The translations under genes were made by a program, and so were the position numbers. 39,707 nt of DNA, taken from contig CAJOCJ010000018.1 of NCBI GenBank assembly GCA_905236635.1, positions 1 through 39,707 on the forward strand, read 5' to 3'. The notes under the pieces were generated by a model that did not search any database, was not told where the DNA came from, and was given only the letters and a program-made list of their open reading frames with translations. The stretch is from an uncultured Bacteroidales bacterium. GTDB taxonomy: Bacteria; Bacteroidota; Bacteroidia; Bacteroidales; F082. This document shows positions 7,920-15,562 of the stretch, in pieces (within the stretch, counting starts at the first letter, position 1; every line of letters begins with the position of its first letter).

Positions 7920-8352
7920 TGTTATAGTAACACATTGTTGGTACGATATGATTGAATGTGGCAAAAAGACAGAAGAGTATCGCAAAAAGACACCATATTG
8001 GAACAACAGATTGAATGGTAAAAGGTATGATGCCATTCGCTTCCATCGCGGATACACAAAAACGGTCATGCTATTTCAAATTGCATATCTGATTACTGGG
8101 TTTGGAAAAAAAGAATGGGGTGCGCCTGATGTGGAAACATATATTATCGGATTGGGGAAACGTATAGTTGGCCGCACGCCAAAACAAAACAGGCGATATT
8201 ATCTCCACCAGAGAGTGAAAAAGGCTGAATTACGCTATAGCGCAAGAGAATATATCGTGGAAATACCGTTCTCAAAGCTTGAGAACGTCCCTATGGCGGC
8301 CAAATCCCTAAGGAACGAGTATGGATATTCACTACAAACGATAATAGATTGA
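7906..8352 (+). CDS. ASCH-domain protein
   Basis: A 148-residue protein with the ASCH signature: MRILDVIVTHCWYDMIECGKKTEEYR in overlapping parts, where the GxKxxEYR element forms the RNA/nucleotide-binding cleft, then the W-N-RL and VETYIIGLG strands. ASCH proteins bind RNA or modified nucleosides; some hydrolyse N4-acetylcytidine. The ATG at 7906 overlaps the end of the GemA-like gene by 14 bp and fits translational coupling. The substrate is unknown. Confidence 0.7.
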   Translation: MRILDVIVTHCWYDMIECGKKTEEYRKKTPYWNNRLNGKRYDAIRFHRGYTKTVMLFQIAYLITGFGKKEWGAPDVETYIIGLGKRIVGRTPKQNRRYYLHQRVKKAELRYSAREYIVEIPFSKLENVPMAAKSLRNEYGYSLQTIID

Positions 8353-8356
8353 AAAA

Positions 8357-8422
8357 ATGGGAAACAACGAAGACAACGGATACAGCAAACAGGATGACCA
8401 CAATCCGTATCCGGAAGAGTAA
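8357..8422 (+). CDS. Possible 21-residue acidic peptide
   Basis: An ATG four bases after the ASCH stop opens a short frame encoding MGNNEDNGYSKQDDHNPYPEE. It is hydrophilic, with no motif. Only its close spacing argues for translation. It may equally be untranslated leader of the tRNA-like element that follows. A CCCCG/CGGGG hairpin (about 8434-8463) lies between. Confidence 0.25.
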   Translation: MGNNEDNGYSKQDDHNPYPEE

Positions 8423-8477
8423 GACAAACAGTACCCCGTGACGTTCTTTGCCGCATTCCGGGGCTGTATAAGCGGCA

Positions 8478-8550
8478 GGAGGAGAAAGGTAAATAATTAA
8501 ATGGATATTCTGCCCACTGAAATTTTGCGGTTCGACTCCGCGCTCCTCCA
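8478..8550 (+). ncRNA. tRNA-like element, 73 nt, lacking normal D and anticodon arms
   Basis: GGAGGAG (8478-8484) pairs perfectly with CTCCTCC (8543-8549), followed by A at the discriminator position. The T-arm is TGCGG-TTCGACT-CCGCG. Total length is 73 nt, that of a real tRNA. The middle does not form a cloverleaf: instead AAATGG and CCAC..AAATTT can make one weak arm, and there is no proper anticodon loop with U33. CCA is not encoded. It aligns with the element at 9712-9783. It is probably an RNase P/Z processing signal or a degenerate tRNA; neither is proven. Confidence 0.5.
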
Positions 8551-8594
8551 CAGACCTAAATATTAGATGTTTAACAATTAAAAACTAAGTAATT

Positions 8595-8924
8595 ATGATG
8601 TACTACATTGAAAAACCTCAAACCTGGAGCCCGGCCAACAAAAAATGCGCCGAGATACAGAAGTTTGTTGCGCAGTATGAAAACTGCCTCGTTGCCGATG
8701 ATGGTTCGCGTGATGCGTTAATTAAAGAAATCCGCCACAAGGTGGAGGAGCTTAACGCAGCCTATCCATGTACCAAAAAGCTGAAGGTAAACTTCAGTTT
8801 CACGAGTGATTATATCTCTTGCGTCCCTGAAGAGAAAAAGATTTTCGATGAATATGTCTTCGCCTTCCATTTTTATCCGGTTAAGAGAACTTACGATGTC
8901 GTGAAGGAAGGAGGTGAGATATGA
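8595..8924 (+). CDS. Conserved early protein of unknown function
   Basis: A 109-residue protein (MMYYIEKPQTWSPANKKC start) with mixed alpha/beta character and no recognised domain. It starts 44 bp after the tRNA-like element behind an A-rich leader, and its stop overlaps the next ATG by 4 bp (ATGA). It is one of a set of small genes between transposition and DUF3164 genes, a region that varies among such phages. Confidence 0.65.
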   Translation: MMYYIEKPQTWSPANKKCAEIQKFVAQYENCLVADDGSRDALIKEIRHKVEELNAAYPCTKKLKVNFSFTSDYISCVPEEKKIFDEYVFAFHFYPVKRTYDVVKEGGEI

Positions 8925-9187
8925 ACTGCGATTGTATAGAGAGAATTGAACGTCTTTTAACTGAAAAAATGCAGGAGAAATTTCCCGATGGCGAAGTAGC
9001 AGAAATGGTTCAATTTCAAAACAAGACTTTGATTTTTGCGGATAATGAATCAAAACTAATCCTTTCAAACCCAACAATTGGTCGCGTTAGGATTAAGAAA
9101 TCCATTCGCAAATATGAAACACAGATGCTGCCAAAGTTTTGTCCATATTGTGGCAAACCTCTATTTAATGAAGGAGGTGAGAAATGA
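8921..9187 (+). CDS. Small protein with one CPYCGKP zinc-knuckle half
   Basis: An 88-residue protein. The C-terminal FCPYCGKPLF is a typical zinc-ribbon half, and N-terminal CDC could supply the other two ligands. The middle is beta-rich. It overlaps both neighbours by ATGA junctions. Such proteins are common small unknowns in Bacteroidales phages, and the function is not known. Confidence 0.65.
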   Translation: MNCDCIERIERLLTEKMQEKFPDGEVAEMVQFQNKTLIFADNESKLILSNPTIGRVRIKKSIRKYETQMLPKFCPYCGKPLFNEGGEK

Positions 9188-9528
9188 GGGTATCTATCAA
9201 CAAAAAGAGCTTGCGCCAAATAGCAAAACAAGCAACTCGAAGAGACTTTGACAAACGAGTTAAGTTTGAATATGCGTATCTCCAAAAGGCAATACGCTAT
9301 GCAGCAAAAAAAGGTCTTATGTATATTGAGAGCCGATATTTTCAAGTTGGCGGCGACTATGAGATTTATGTCGCTTTACGCCTGTTACGTTTGAAAACAG
9401 ACCTCAGAATACGAATCTACTGCGATGATGAAGAGTACGCCATTAGCGGCGAGTTCAACCATGCAAAATGGGCTTATGAGGCATTCGGTTCTTGGGATGA
9501 AAAAATCAAGTACACGATTTCTTGGTAA
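9184..9528 (+). CDS. Early protein of unknown function
   Basis: A 114-residue protein. A basic helical N-terminal half (SLRQIAKQATRRDFDKRVKF) is followed by a beta-rich C-terminal half ending KYTISW. The start overlaps the preceding stop. No family is recognised. Translation is supported by the chain of coupled starts. Confidence 0.6.
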   Translation: MRVSINKKSLRQIAKQATRRDFDKRVKFEYAYLQKAIRYAAKKGLMYIESRYFQVGGDYEIYVALRLLRLKTDLRIRIYCDDEEYAISGEFNHAKWAYEAFGSWDEKIKYTISW

Positions 9529-9551
9529 TAGAATTAAAAGAGGGAAGCAAA

Positions 9552-9794
9552 ATGAATTCTTTAGGTATCGCCCAATTGGTTTTAACGATGAAACCTAAAC
9601 AAATATTCTGCAACGAATATTCGCAGATTGAATGGATGCTGGCAAAGGCATTTGAGTTGGGTTTGGTTGCAGGTATGTTTGCATCTGCAAATCTTAATAG
9701 TAAAAAAGACTGGGGGCGAAAGGCAAACAACAAAATGGATAGTCCACGTGAATTTTTTGAGGGTTCGACTCCCTCTGCCTCCACAAACGAATAA
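9552..9794 (+). CDS. Small protein whose 3' end overlaps a tRNA-like element
   Basis: An 80-residue frame starting at the ATG after AGAGGGAAGC, a good ribosome site. The N-terminal ~53 residues (MNSLGIAQLVLTMKPK onward) look like a normal protein with a hydrophobic alanine-rich segment. The last ~27 codons coincide with the tRNA-like element at 9712-9783 and read as low-complexity polar sequence. Either the element is embedded in the coding end, or the natural protein simply runs on into it. The function is unknown. Confidence 0.5.
   Translation: MNSLGIAQLVLTMKPKQIFCNEYSQIEWMLAKAFELGLVAGMFASANLNSKKDWGRKANNKMDSPREFFEGSTPSASTNE
9712..9783 (+). ncRNA. tRNA-like element, 72 nt, lacking normal D and anticodon arms
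   Basis: GGGGGCG (9712-9718) pairs with TGCCTCC (9776-9782) through five Watson-Crick and two G-T pairs, followed by A. The T-arm GAGGG-TTCGACT-CCCTC is perfect. The body shares AAAGG-AAA-AA, AAATGGATA and CCAC-TGAA-TTTT blocks with the element at 8478-8550, so the two are homologous. The centre can fold as TGGA-TAG-TCCA, too small for an anticodon arm. It lies 44 bp before the DUF3164 gene. Confidence 0.5.
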
Positions 9795-9827
9795 ACATAT
9801 TCATTAACAAATTAAAACACCAACACC

Positions 9828-10487
9828 ATGTCAGAAAAACAAACAGTAGAAATGTCACAAGAGGAACTTGAGGAGTATAACAAGTTCAAAGCTGACAAGG
9901 CCAAGAAAGAGGCCGAACAAAAAGCGAAAGACCAACGCGCACTTTACCGCAAGATGGTCGATGAAGAGATTGAGGCATGCATGCCGATACTTCAAACCCT
10001 GTCATCAGACATCAAGGAAAAGAAAGCTCGCATCCTTAACAATTTCAACACCATCCTTGAGATGAAGAGCGAACTGATGCTGACAAAACAGGACGGTCAG
10101 TACTCGCACACATTCACCAATTCGAAAGGCACAATGCGCATCTCGCTTGGCAGAAACACCATCGACAGTTATACCGACACTGTTGAAGAGGGCATCAAGA
10201 TGGTGCGAGAGTACATCGAGAGCCTTGCCACTGATGAAAAGTCACAGACGCTGGTCAACGCGGTTTTGCGCCTATTGTCGCGCGATGCTAAAGGCACACT
10301 CAAGGCGAGCCGTGTGATGCAGCTCCGCAAATTAGCCAACGACAGCGGCAACGACCGCTTTATAGAGGGTGTGAAGATTATCGAGGAATCATACAACCCG
10401 ACGGAGACACGGCAATTCATCCGTGCCGAGATAAAGAACGAGAACGGCGTATGGGTGTCGGTGCCATTGGGGATGACGGAGTCATGA
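9828..10487 (+). CDS. DUF3164 phage protein
   Basis: A 219-residue protein of the DUF3164 family, found in the early region of nearly all Mu-like phages. A charged coiled-coil N-terminus (1-60) leads into the helical body (RALYRKMVDEEIEACMPILQ) and a conserved C-terminus (NRDAKGTLKASRVMQLRKLA type, ending RAEIKNENGVWVSVPL). The biochemical role is unknown. It starts just after the third tRNA-like element. Confidence 0.85.
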   Translation: MSEKQTVEMSQEELEEYNKFKADKAKKEAEQKAKDQRALYRKMVDEEIEACMPILQTLSSDIKEKKARILNNFNTILEMKSELMLTKQDGQYSHTFTNSKGTMRISLGRNTIDSYTDTVEEGIKMVREYIESLATDEKSQTLVNAVLRLLSRDAKGTLKASRVMQLRKLANDSGNDRFIEGVKIIEESYNPTETRQFIRAEIKNENGVWVSVPLGMTES

Positions 10488-10648
10488 TACATTACATCAC
10501 CAACAATCATGAGGTATGGACTACCTGTCCGCAATGTGGATATGAATACGACAGGCGCGTTTGGGGCAACGAATGCCCCGAATGCGCCAGACGCAAAAGG
10601 AAAAACGCAAGAAACAATGCAGAAAATGGACTTAAACGAAATAATTAA
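10484..10648 (+). CDS. Short zinc-ribbon protein
   Basis: A 54-residue protein with CPQCGYEYD and CPECARRKRK, a complete four-cysteine zinc ribbon followed by a basic tail. Its ATG overlaps the DUF3164 TGA (ATGA), which fixes the start. It probably binds nucleic acid; the specific target is unknown. It overlaps the next gene by about 32 bp. Confidence 0.65.
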   Translation: MIHYITNNHEVWTTCPQCGYEYDRRVWGNECPECARRKRKNARNNAENGLKRNN

Positions 10649-11084
10649 CGAGGCTCTGAAGCTGACTAAAAAAGACAAGATGCAGCTTGTCAGCACGGTG
10701 CTTGAGTCGATGTCGAACAAAAAGACAGGCTTCAAGTTCCCGGTGTTCCGCGCGTTGGAGGAGTTCAAAGCCCGTCACATGGAATACAAGAGTACAGGCT
10801 ACACCGGCACGAAAGCGGACTTCAGATGGATGCAGCAGCTGCTTGAGCACATCCTTGACAAGACTGTAGAGGGCCAGAGCAAGGACACTGTGGTCGTCAC
10901 TGAAGACATCCTTGTCAGCAATTTAAATGCCTTTTTAAAAGCGGTTAAACAGCTTGATAACAAGTGGTACTTTGCCAACCGTTTCACTCCTGAAGGGCTG
11001 GCAAAAGATTTCGAGAAGATATATGCCAACATCAAACAAACTAACAGCTATGAACGAGCAAAACGCGCTTGCGATTATCTCTAA
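10617..11084 (+). CDS. Early helical protein of unknown function
   Basis: A 155-residue alpha-helical, charged protein (MQKMDLNEIINEALKLTKKD start). I chose the ATG at 10617; a second ATG at 10626 is equally possible, and the longer upstream frame is only a shadow of the zinc-ribbon gene. Position 10922-10950 holds three phased TTTAAA motifs encoded with rare-looking TTA leucine codons. No family is recognised. The C-terminal KWYFANRFTPEGLAKDFEKI suggests a DNA-binding or replication accessory role, which is a guess. Confidence 0.6.
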   Translation: MQKMDLNEIINEALKLTKKDKMQLVSTVLESMSNKKTGFKFPVFRALEEFKARHMEYKSTGYTGTKADFRWMQQLLEHILDKTVEGQSKDTVVVTEDILVSNLNAFLKAVKQLDNKWYFANRFTPEGLAKDFEKIYANIKQTNSYERAKRACDYL

Positions 11085-11610
11085 AGAGACACTGACACCT
11101 GCGGCATTGTCGATGGCTGTTCGCGAGGCTGGCATCGTCACAGTGCGCCAGTCGATAGAGAGCAAGTTCCCTTCGATAAACAAGATTGTCAAAAAGCTGG
11201 GATATAAGGAGACGGCGGCATTGATAGTGATGCAGATTGTCAGGATGGAAACGTTGCTGAATCTGACAAAGCAGCTGCCTCCAGAGAGCCTCGCGGAAAT
11301 AGCCTCAACGGTTATAGATGTCTGTATCGAATCGGGCATCAACGTGAACGCCGCCGATATTGACATTGTCTTCAGACGCGCCATGAAAGGCCAATATGGT
11401 AGGTTTTACGGCAGCATCGGAATGCAGGATATTGTCGGCTGGTTCAACAACTACATCAGCGAGAAAGCCGGAGAATACGTTCAAATCAGGATGGGTGAGT
11501 CGCAAGAGTATAACACCCACAAGCCAAGGGCAAACGAATTTGGGCGCACATACGATATTCAAAGGCACAAGGAAGCCTTCAAAGATTATGTTGAAAATTT
11601 AAAAAAGTAA
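11050..11610 (+). CDS. Conserved Bacteroidales phage protein, function unknown
   Basis: A 186-residue protein starting at the ATG in agctATGAACGAG, overlapping the previous gene by 35 bp. The N-terminal ~115 residues are helical; the C-terminal part (GQYGRFYGSIGMQDIVGWF) resembles a conserved segment seen in Bacteroidales phage early proteins. It could be a replication accessory factor, but I see no catalytic motif. Confidence 0.6.
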   Translation: MNEQNALAIISKETLTPAALSMAVREAGIVTVRQSIESKFPSINKIVKKLGYKETAALIVMQIVRMETLLNLTKQLPPESLAEIASTVIDVCIESGINVNAADIDIVFRRAMKGQYGRFYGSIGMQDIVGWFNNYISEKAGEYVQIRMGESQEYNTHKPRANEFGRTYDIQRHKEAFKDYVENLKK

Positions 11611-11614
11611 GGAA

Positions 11615-11812
11615 ATGAGCAAAACAAATAAAATTGAGATACCAGAGACCGCTAAGGTTTTTGAGTTCACGCCTTTGATAGAAGTGTGCGGTGACTGCGG
11701 CGGAACCGGTAAAAAAGACGATATCTATACACGTACCTGCTCGTTATGTAACGGCAGCGGCAGAGTTGTCAAGACAAAAACCGTTATCATAGACATCAAG
11801 CCTTATAAGTAA
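11615..11812 (+). CDS. DnaJ-type zinc-finger small protein
   Basis: A 65-residue protein with two CxxCxGxG motifs, CGDCGGTG and CSLCNGSG, as in the DnaJ central zinc domain, but with no J domain. Similar short proteins bind zinc and are frequent in phages. It starts 4 bp after the previous stop behind AAGGAA, and its stop overlaps the next start (TAATG). Confidence 0.75.
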   Translation: MSKTNKIEIPETAKVFEFTPLIEVCGDCGGTGKKDDIYTRTCSLCNGSGRVVKTKTVIIDIKPYK

Positions 11813-12054
11813 TGAGAAAAAGCAGGGCTGCCATAATCAAGGAAATTTGCGAGATTGCCAAAGAGCATTACGAGCCTGGCGACCAGTCGAAATGCTATGC
11901 GGCGGTTTGGCGCAATTATGTGTACCCACGCTATAGGATACACTACCGCACTTTCCTTGACTACATCGCGGTTCCTGCGAGTGAAGTTAACAGAACACTT
12001 GACGAGCATAAAGACACTGAACCCGACAATCAGCTGAAGTTGTTTGAAGACTGA
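11812..12054 (+). CDS. Last gene of the early operon, unknown function
   Basis: An 80-residue protein (MRKSRAAIIKEICEIAKEHY start) with a helical basic N-terminus, aromatic-rich middle (WRNYVYPRYRIHYRTFLDYI) and acidic tail. It may bind DNA. In Mu this is roughly the position of the Mor/C activators of late transcription, and this gene is a candidate activator of the divergent late promoters, but sequence similarity to Mor is not evident. The terminator begins on its stop codon. Confidence 0.55.
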   Translation: MRKSRAAIIKEICEIAKEHYEPGDQSKCYAAVWRNYVYPRYRIHYRTFLDYIAVPASEVNRTLDEHKDTEPDNQLKLFED

Positions 12055-12083
12055 AAAAGCCTCCGATATTTCGGGGGCTTTTT
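12054..12083. terminator. Bidirectional terminator between converging operons
   Basis: AAAAAGCCTCCGA (12054-12066) pairs over 13 bp, with one T-G pair, to TCGGGGGCTTTTT (12071-12083) around a TATT loop. A-run and T-run on both sides make it work in both directions. It lies exactly between the early operon stop (12054) and the head operon stop (12086). Confidence 0.9.
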
Positions 12084-12085
12084 TA

Positions 12086-12586
12086 TTATATGTGGTCTCG
12101 TATATGACCGCTCTCAAGCGAATATGTCACGTCAGGAACATCGATGTAAATGTCATCATCATCGAAGTCGGCATCGACACTGCATCTGAGCGTTATCTGG
12201 TGATAAAAATAATACTCTGATATCACTGGCACATCCTGATACAGGCGGAGAGGCCCGAAAGGTTTGCCTGGTCTGATTTTGTTTAAACAGCGTTTAACCA
12301 CCTTTAAATACTGAATATATTTCAAGCCGTCATCCTGGTGTTCCGCAAAGTTTTCTGTATCGGCTCCGAAGTCCTGGACACAGTGCAGATAAATATAGCA
12401 CAGCCCTTGGTCGTAGTCGATGTTGTAGTCGAAAAATATTGCAGGGTTGAAGAACTCGAAAGCGCCAGGCGATGACGGCTGACCCATATATATGTCGAAT
12501 GTCTCAGGGGCTTGCACGCCTGCATTGGCAAACTTTTGCGTATTGGATGTCAGAACATCCTGAATCTTTTTGAAAACTCTGTTCAT
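12086..12586 (-). CDS. Tail/head joining protein, probable tail terminator analogue
   Basis: A 166-residue acidic alpha/beta protein (FDIYMGQPSSPGAFEFFNPAIFFDYNIDY in overlapping parts). It follows the gpG-like gene at the end of the head-tail operon. Its size and place match Mu gp37-type tail terminators, but I cannot show homology. It contains a phased TTTAAA cluster at 12282-12308. Confidence 0.5.
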   Translation of the reverse strand: MNRVFKKIQDVLTSNTQKFANAGVQAPETFDIYMGQPSSPGAFEFFNPAIFFDYNIDYDQGLCYIYLHCVQDFGADTENFAEHQDDGLKYIQYLKVVKRCLNKIRPGKPFGPLRLYQDVPVISEYYFYHQITLRCSVDADFDDDDIYIDVPDVTYSLESGHIRDHI

Positions 12587-12590
12587 AATT

Positions 12591-13073
12591 CTATTTTAAT
12601 GCGCGGACGATTTCCGCTGTTATCATAAGTTCAATTCGTTTGTTCAATGTGGCCGACTCTCCCATGAAGCGGCGTTGCGGCATTCTCATGTGCCTTGCAT
12701 GAGCCCTAACTTTCGCCGTGCCGTTCCTGGTTCTCCTTGTGTGCGCCTTCACGTTCTGGATTCCGTCGAATCCCTCGTTGTGGATTTCAGCATACGGTAC
12801 ATCAGTGCCGATGACAACTCTGTCCTTGGATACTGATATGATTCTGATGCTTCTTTTCAGACGTCCGCTGTCAACAAGAACTGCGCCTTTCTGACGCTTT
12901 GCACCTCCGCGCCTTCTGGTTTTGCGCTTCTTCCACGCCTCTTTGCCTTCGTCTTTCCATGCCTGTTCCTGAAACCGCTCCTTGCTGAAATTCACCGCTT
13001 CGGTGGCGACGCGTTGAGGTATTGTCTCAATAGCTGCAGTCAGATCGTCAACCAGTTTAGAGAAATCTTTCAT
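12591..13073 (-). CDS. Phage virion morphogenesis protein, Mu gpG-like
   Basis: A 160-residue basic protein. The pattern ERFQEQAW..WKKRK, then LVDSGRLKRSIRI, VVIGTDVPYAEIHNEGF and a basic C-terminus (MPQRRFMG) is that of the phage tail completion/virion morphogenesis family (Phage_tail_S, Mu gpG). These proteins join heads and tails. It ends 4 bp from the next gene and starts 1 bp from the tape measure stop. Confidence 0.8.
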   Translation of the reverse strand: MKDFSKLVDDLTAAIETIPQRVATEAVNFSKERFQEQAWKDEGKEAWKKRKTRRRGGAKRQKGAVLVDSGRLKRSIRIISVSKDRVVIGTDVPYAEIHNEGFDGIQNVKAHTRRTRNGTAKVRAHARHMRMPQRRFMGESATLNKRIELMITAEIVRALK

Positions 13074-13074
13074 A

Positions 13075-15261
13075 TCAATACGACAGCTCTACGTTTCTGA
13101 TGGCTCTCAAAAGAATCTGCGAGAAATAATCCGATATCTGGTCACCGCCCATGTTTTTAATCTCATCGCCTTCAGGCACGATATTGCCCTTGTTAAGCGC
13201 ATCGATGTTGATGGTAATGTTGCGTATCTGCTGTGCGCTGCCGACCACCTTGCCGGTGACATCTTCGGTAGTCGCATCTGGTGTGTATCCCGGTGATGTC
13301 CCATCGCCAGAAGCTTCGGGAATGATATCTTCAGACGCCGGTTTGTTCTCTTCCGCTTCTTCCTGCTTACGTTTAAGGCTGACGTTTCTCCAAGCTTCGG
13401 ATGTCTCTTTGGCCCGCTGCACACTGTCTGATGCGAACGCCTGTCTGTTAGCCTCGCGTTTTTGCTTGATTTCGTCAATTTCGACGCTTGCGCTGGTTTT
13501 GATATCCTGTCCGAGTATTTCCTTCGCCTCGCTGAAATTACCCTTCAGAGCCGCTTTAATGGCTTGTCCGATATTGGAGAAAAGCTGCCCGACATACTGC
13601 CCGAACCCTTTTATTCTAAGCCAGAAAATCTGTATGTCGTACCACAGTTCCGTTATTCCGAACTTCCAGTTGTCAACGAATTGTTTGAATGAGTTGACAA
13701 GGGTTACCTTGACAGCATGCCATACTGTTGTCCAGCCTTCATAACGCCTGCACAGAACTACAATGGCCCCAACCAACGCTCCAATAGCCGTTATAATGAG
13801 GCCTATAGGGTTGGCACTCATGGCAATATTTAATGCCCATTGAGCTGCGGTCAGGACGGCGTTCTTTACCGCGAGCGCGGCGGTGGCTACTGTGGTCGCT
13901 ATCAACTGACCGTGTACCACCGCCCAAGCTCCGGCAATGCCTATGATAACAGGATACCACTCGGAAATAAAGCCTTTCACTTTTGAAATGGCAGGGATGA
14001 GCCAGTTGGTGAAAGCTGCAGCCCATTCACCAACTTTCTTTATAACCGGGAGAAAAGCCTGTCCGATACGTATCATTATATAATGAACGTTGTTAAGAGC
14101 TATCTTCCAACCGTCTGTAGATGTCAGACTGTCCTGATAAGCCCTGTTCAACGCACCTTGCGAGTTTGTCGTCGCGTCGATAATGCCGCGAAGTTTCTCT
14201 GTGTCTTGTGTCATGACGGCGAATGCCGATGACGCCATCTGGTCAAGGCCCAAGGAAGCGAGTGCCTGTGATTTGGCGGCGTCATTCAATCCGTTCAATC
14301 GCGTCGAGAGCTGCTGTATGATGTCCACAAGTGGCAGCATCTTTCCTTTGGAATCGTAAAGGTTGACGCCCAGCTCCTTGAACTTCGAAACCTTTGCAGG
14401 ATCTGCAAGCGCGCGGAATGCGCCCTCGAGTAATGTTGTGGCTGCTTCGGCTTTCTGACCTTGGGCTGTCAGGAATGCGAATGCTCCTGCAGTCTCTTCC
14501 AAAACGAAACCGGCATTCTTTGCCACAGGTACAACTTTAGGAAGATACGATGCGATATCGCCCATTTCGGCGGCACCTTTGTTGAGTGTCGCAAACAAAA
14601 CATCGTACACGGTATTTATATCGCGTCCGGCTGAATTCATCACGTTGACACCGGCACGTGCCACGGTCGCCACATCCACGAAACCTGCTTTGGAGGCTCG
14701 CAATGTCGGCTCGAGAGCTTTCAATGATTGCTCGGTATTGAGACCTGCCGAAATGATTTTGTTGAAGGCATCCGGGACCTCCTGAAGCGGTGCCACATTT
14801 CGTCTTCCAATATTCAGAAGCTCGTCACTGAGTTCCGACAGTTTTTCTTTTGAGAGTTGCGCTGTCACGTTGACCTTGGCAAGTCCCTCTTCCCAATTAA
14901 GCGCGTCCTTGGCACAAGCCACACCAGCCGTACCCAATGCCATTATTGCTGCAGTAGCAGCCACAATGGGATTCTTCAGCAAATCAAACACACGCCCGAG
15001 CAATGGGACTTCGGACATGATATCTTTGACTGAATCGGAAAATTTCTCTTTCAGCGAATGCAGACGAACCTTCATGTCGGCCACATTTCGTGTCAGGCTG
15101 TCACGCATTCTAACAAAGGACGTTGAAGCAGCCGTGCTCATGCTTTGGATCTTGTCCTTCATTTCCTTCGTGCTTTTTGTGACATTGTCTCTCGCCTTGG
15201 TGAGACCTGTCTTCATTCTGTCCTTGATGTCAAGGAGCAGTTCCACTTTTGATTGTGCCAT
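13075..15261 (-). CDS. Tail tape measure protein, TP901 core family
   Basis: A 728-residue protein that sets tail length and probably exits through the tail tip. An N-terminal coiled coil (1-80) is followed by the TP901-type core (about 110-390, DALNWEEGLAKVNVTAQLSK ... ALASLGLDQMASSAFAVMTQD), a strongly hydrophobic segment around 430-505 and a charged C-terminal region. It is short for a myophage, which predicts a tail on the order of 100 nm if the usual residue-to-length relation holds. Unusually it lies on the strand opposite its frameshifted chaperone at 24.7 kb. Confidence 0.9.
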   Translation of the reverse strand: MAQSKVELLLDIKDRMKTGLTKARDNVTKSTKEMKDKIQSMSTAASTSFVRMRDSLTRNVADMKVRLHSLKEKFSDSVKDIMSEVPLLGRVFDLLKNPIVAATAAIMALGTAGVACAKDALNWEEGLAKVNVTAQLSKEKLSELSDELLNIGRRNVAPLQEVPDAFNKIISAGLNTEQSLKALEPTLRASKAGFVDVATVARAGVNVMNSAGRDINTVYDVLFATLNKGAAEMGDIASYLPKVVPVAKNAGFVLEETAGAFAFLTAQGQKAEAATTLLEGAFRALADPAKVSKFKELGVNLYDSKGKMLPLVDIIQQLSTRLNGLNDAAKSQALASLGLDQMASSAFAVMTQDTEKLRGIIDATTNSQGALNRAYQDSLTSTDGWKIALNNVHYIMIRIGQAFLPVIKKVGEWAAAFTNWLIPAISKVKGFISEWYPVIIGIAGAWAVVHGQLIATTVATAALAVKNAVLTAAQWALNIAMSANPIGLIITAIGALVGAIVVLCRRYEGWTTVWHAVKVTLVNSFKQFVDNWKFGITELWYDIQIFWLRIKGFGQYVGQLFSNIGQAIKAALKGNFSEAKEILGQDIKTSASVEIDEIKQKREANRQAFASDSVQRAKETSEAWRNVSLKRKQEEAEENKPASEDIIPEASGDGTSPGYTPDATTEDVTGKVVGSAQQIRNITINIDALNKGNIVPEGDEIKNMGGDQISDYFSQILLRAIRNVELSY

Positions 15262-15263
15262 GG

Positions 15264-15485
15264 TTATAAGGTTTTGTAAAGGGCTATCTGCTCAAGGTAT
15301 TGAATGGTGGTGTTAAGCTCGCCGTTCTTTATCATTTCCTTGAGAGACCGCTTGGATTTCACTACCGGTTTGCCCTTATAGTTCAACACGAGGTATTTGT
15401 ATCCTGTCAAGTTATGGAACTTGTTTGCTTTCTTGATGGCGTGCTTCAGACGAAGCTGTTGAAATAATTTTTTAAGTTTTTTCAT
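15264..15485 (-). CDS. Small basic protein between MuF and tape measure genes
   Basis: A 73-residue, lysine-rich protein (KKLKKLFQQLRLKHAIKKAN start, then TGYKYLVLNYKGKPVVKSKR). It ends 2 bp before the tape measure start, so the two are translated together. It could be a tape-measure partner. It is also the first gene after the MuF-toxin gene and thus an untested candidate immunity protein. No family is recognised. Confidence 0.55.
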   Translation of the reverse strand: MKKLKKLFQQLRLKHAIKKANKFHNLTGYKYLVLNYKGKPVVKSKRSLKEMIKNGELNTTIQYLEQIALYKTL

Positions 15486-15562
15486 TTTTTTGTTGTTTGT
15501 ATTAAAATAATTTCTATTTTTGCAGTGCGGGGGGTGTACCGAAAGGAGCCTCCCGTTCCTTT

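Noticed and set aside
7050-8069. Long minus-strand open frame of 339 residues
   Set aside because: It lies opposite the P-loop ATPase and GemA-like genes, has cysteine- and histidine-rich unnatural composition and no motif; the plus-strand genes explain the sequence.
8478-8550. Functional tRNA with CCA (Trp) anticodon
   Set aside because: The possible loop lacks U33, the anticodon stem has mismatches and there is no D-arm, so a decoding tRNA is unlikely; kept as tRNA-like.
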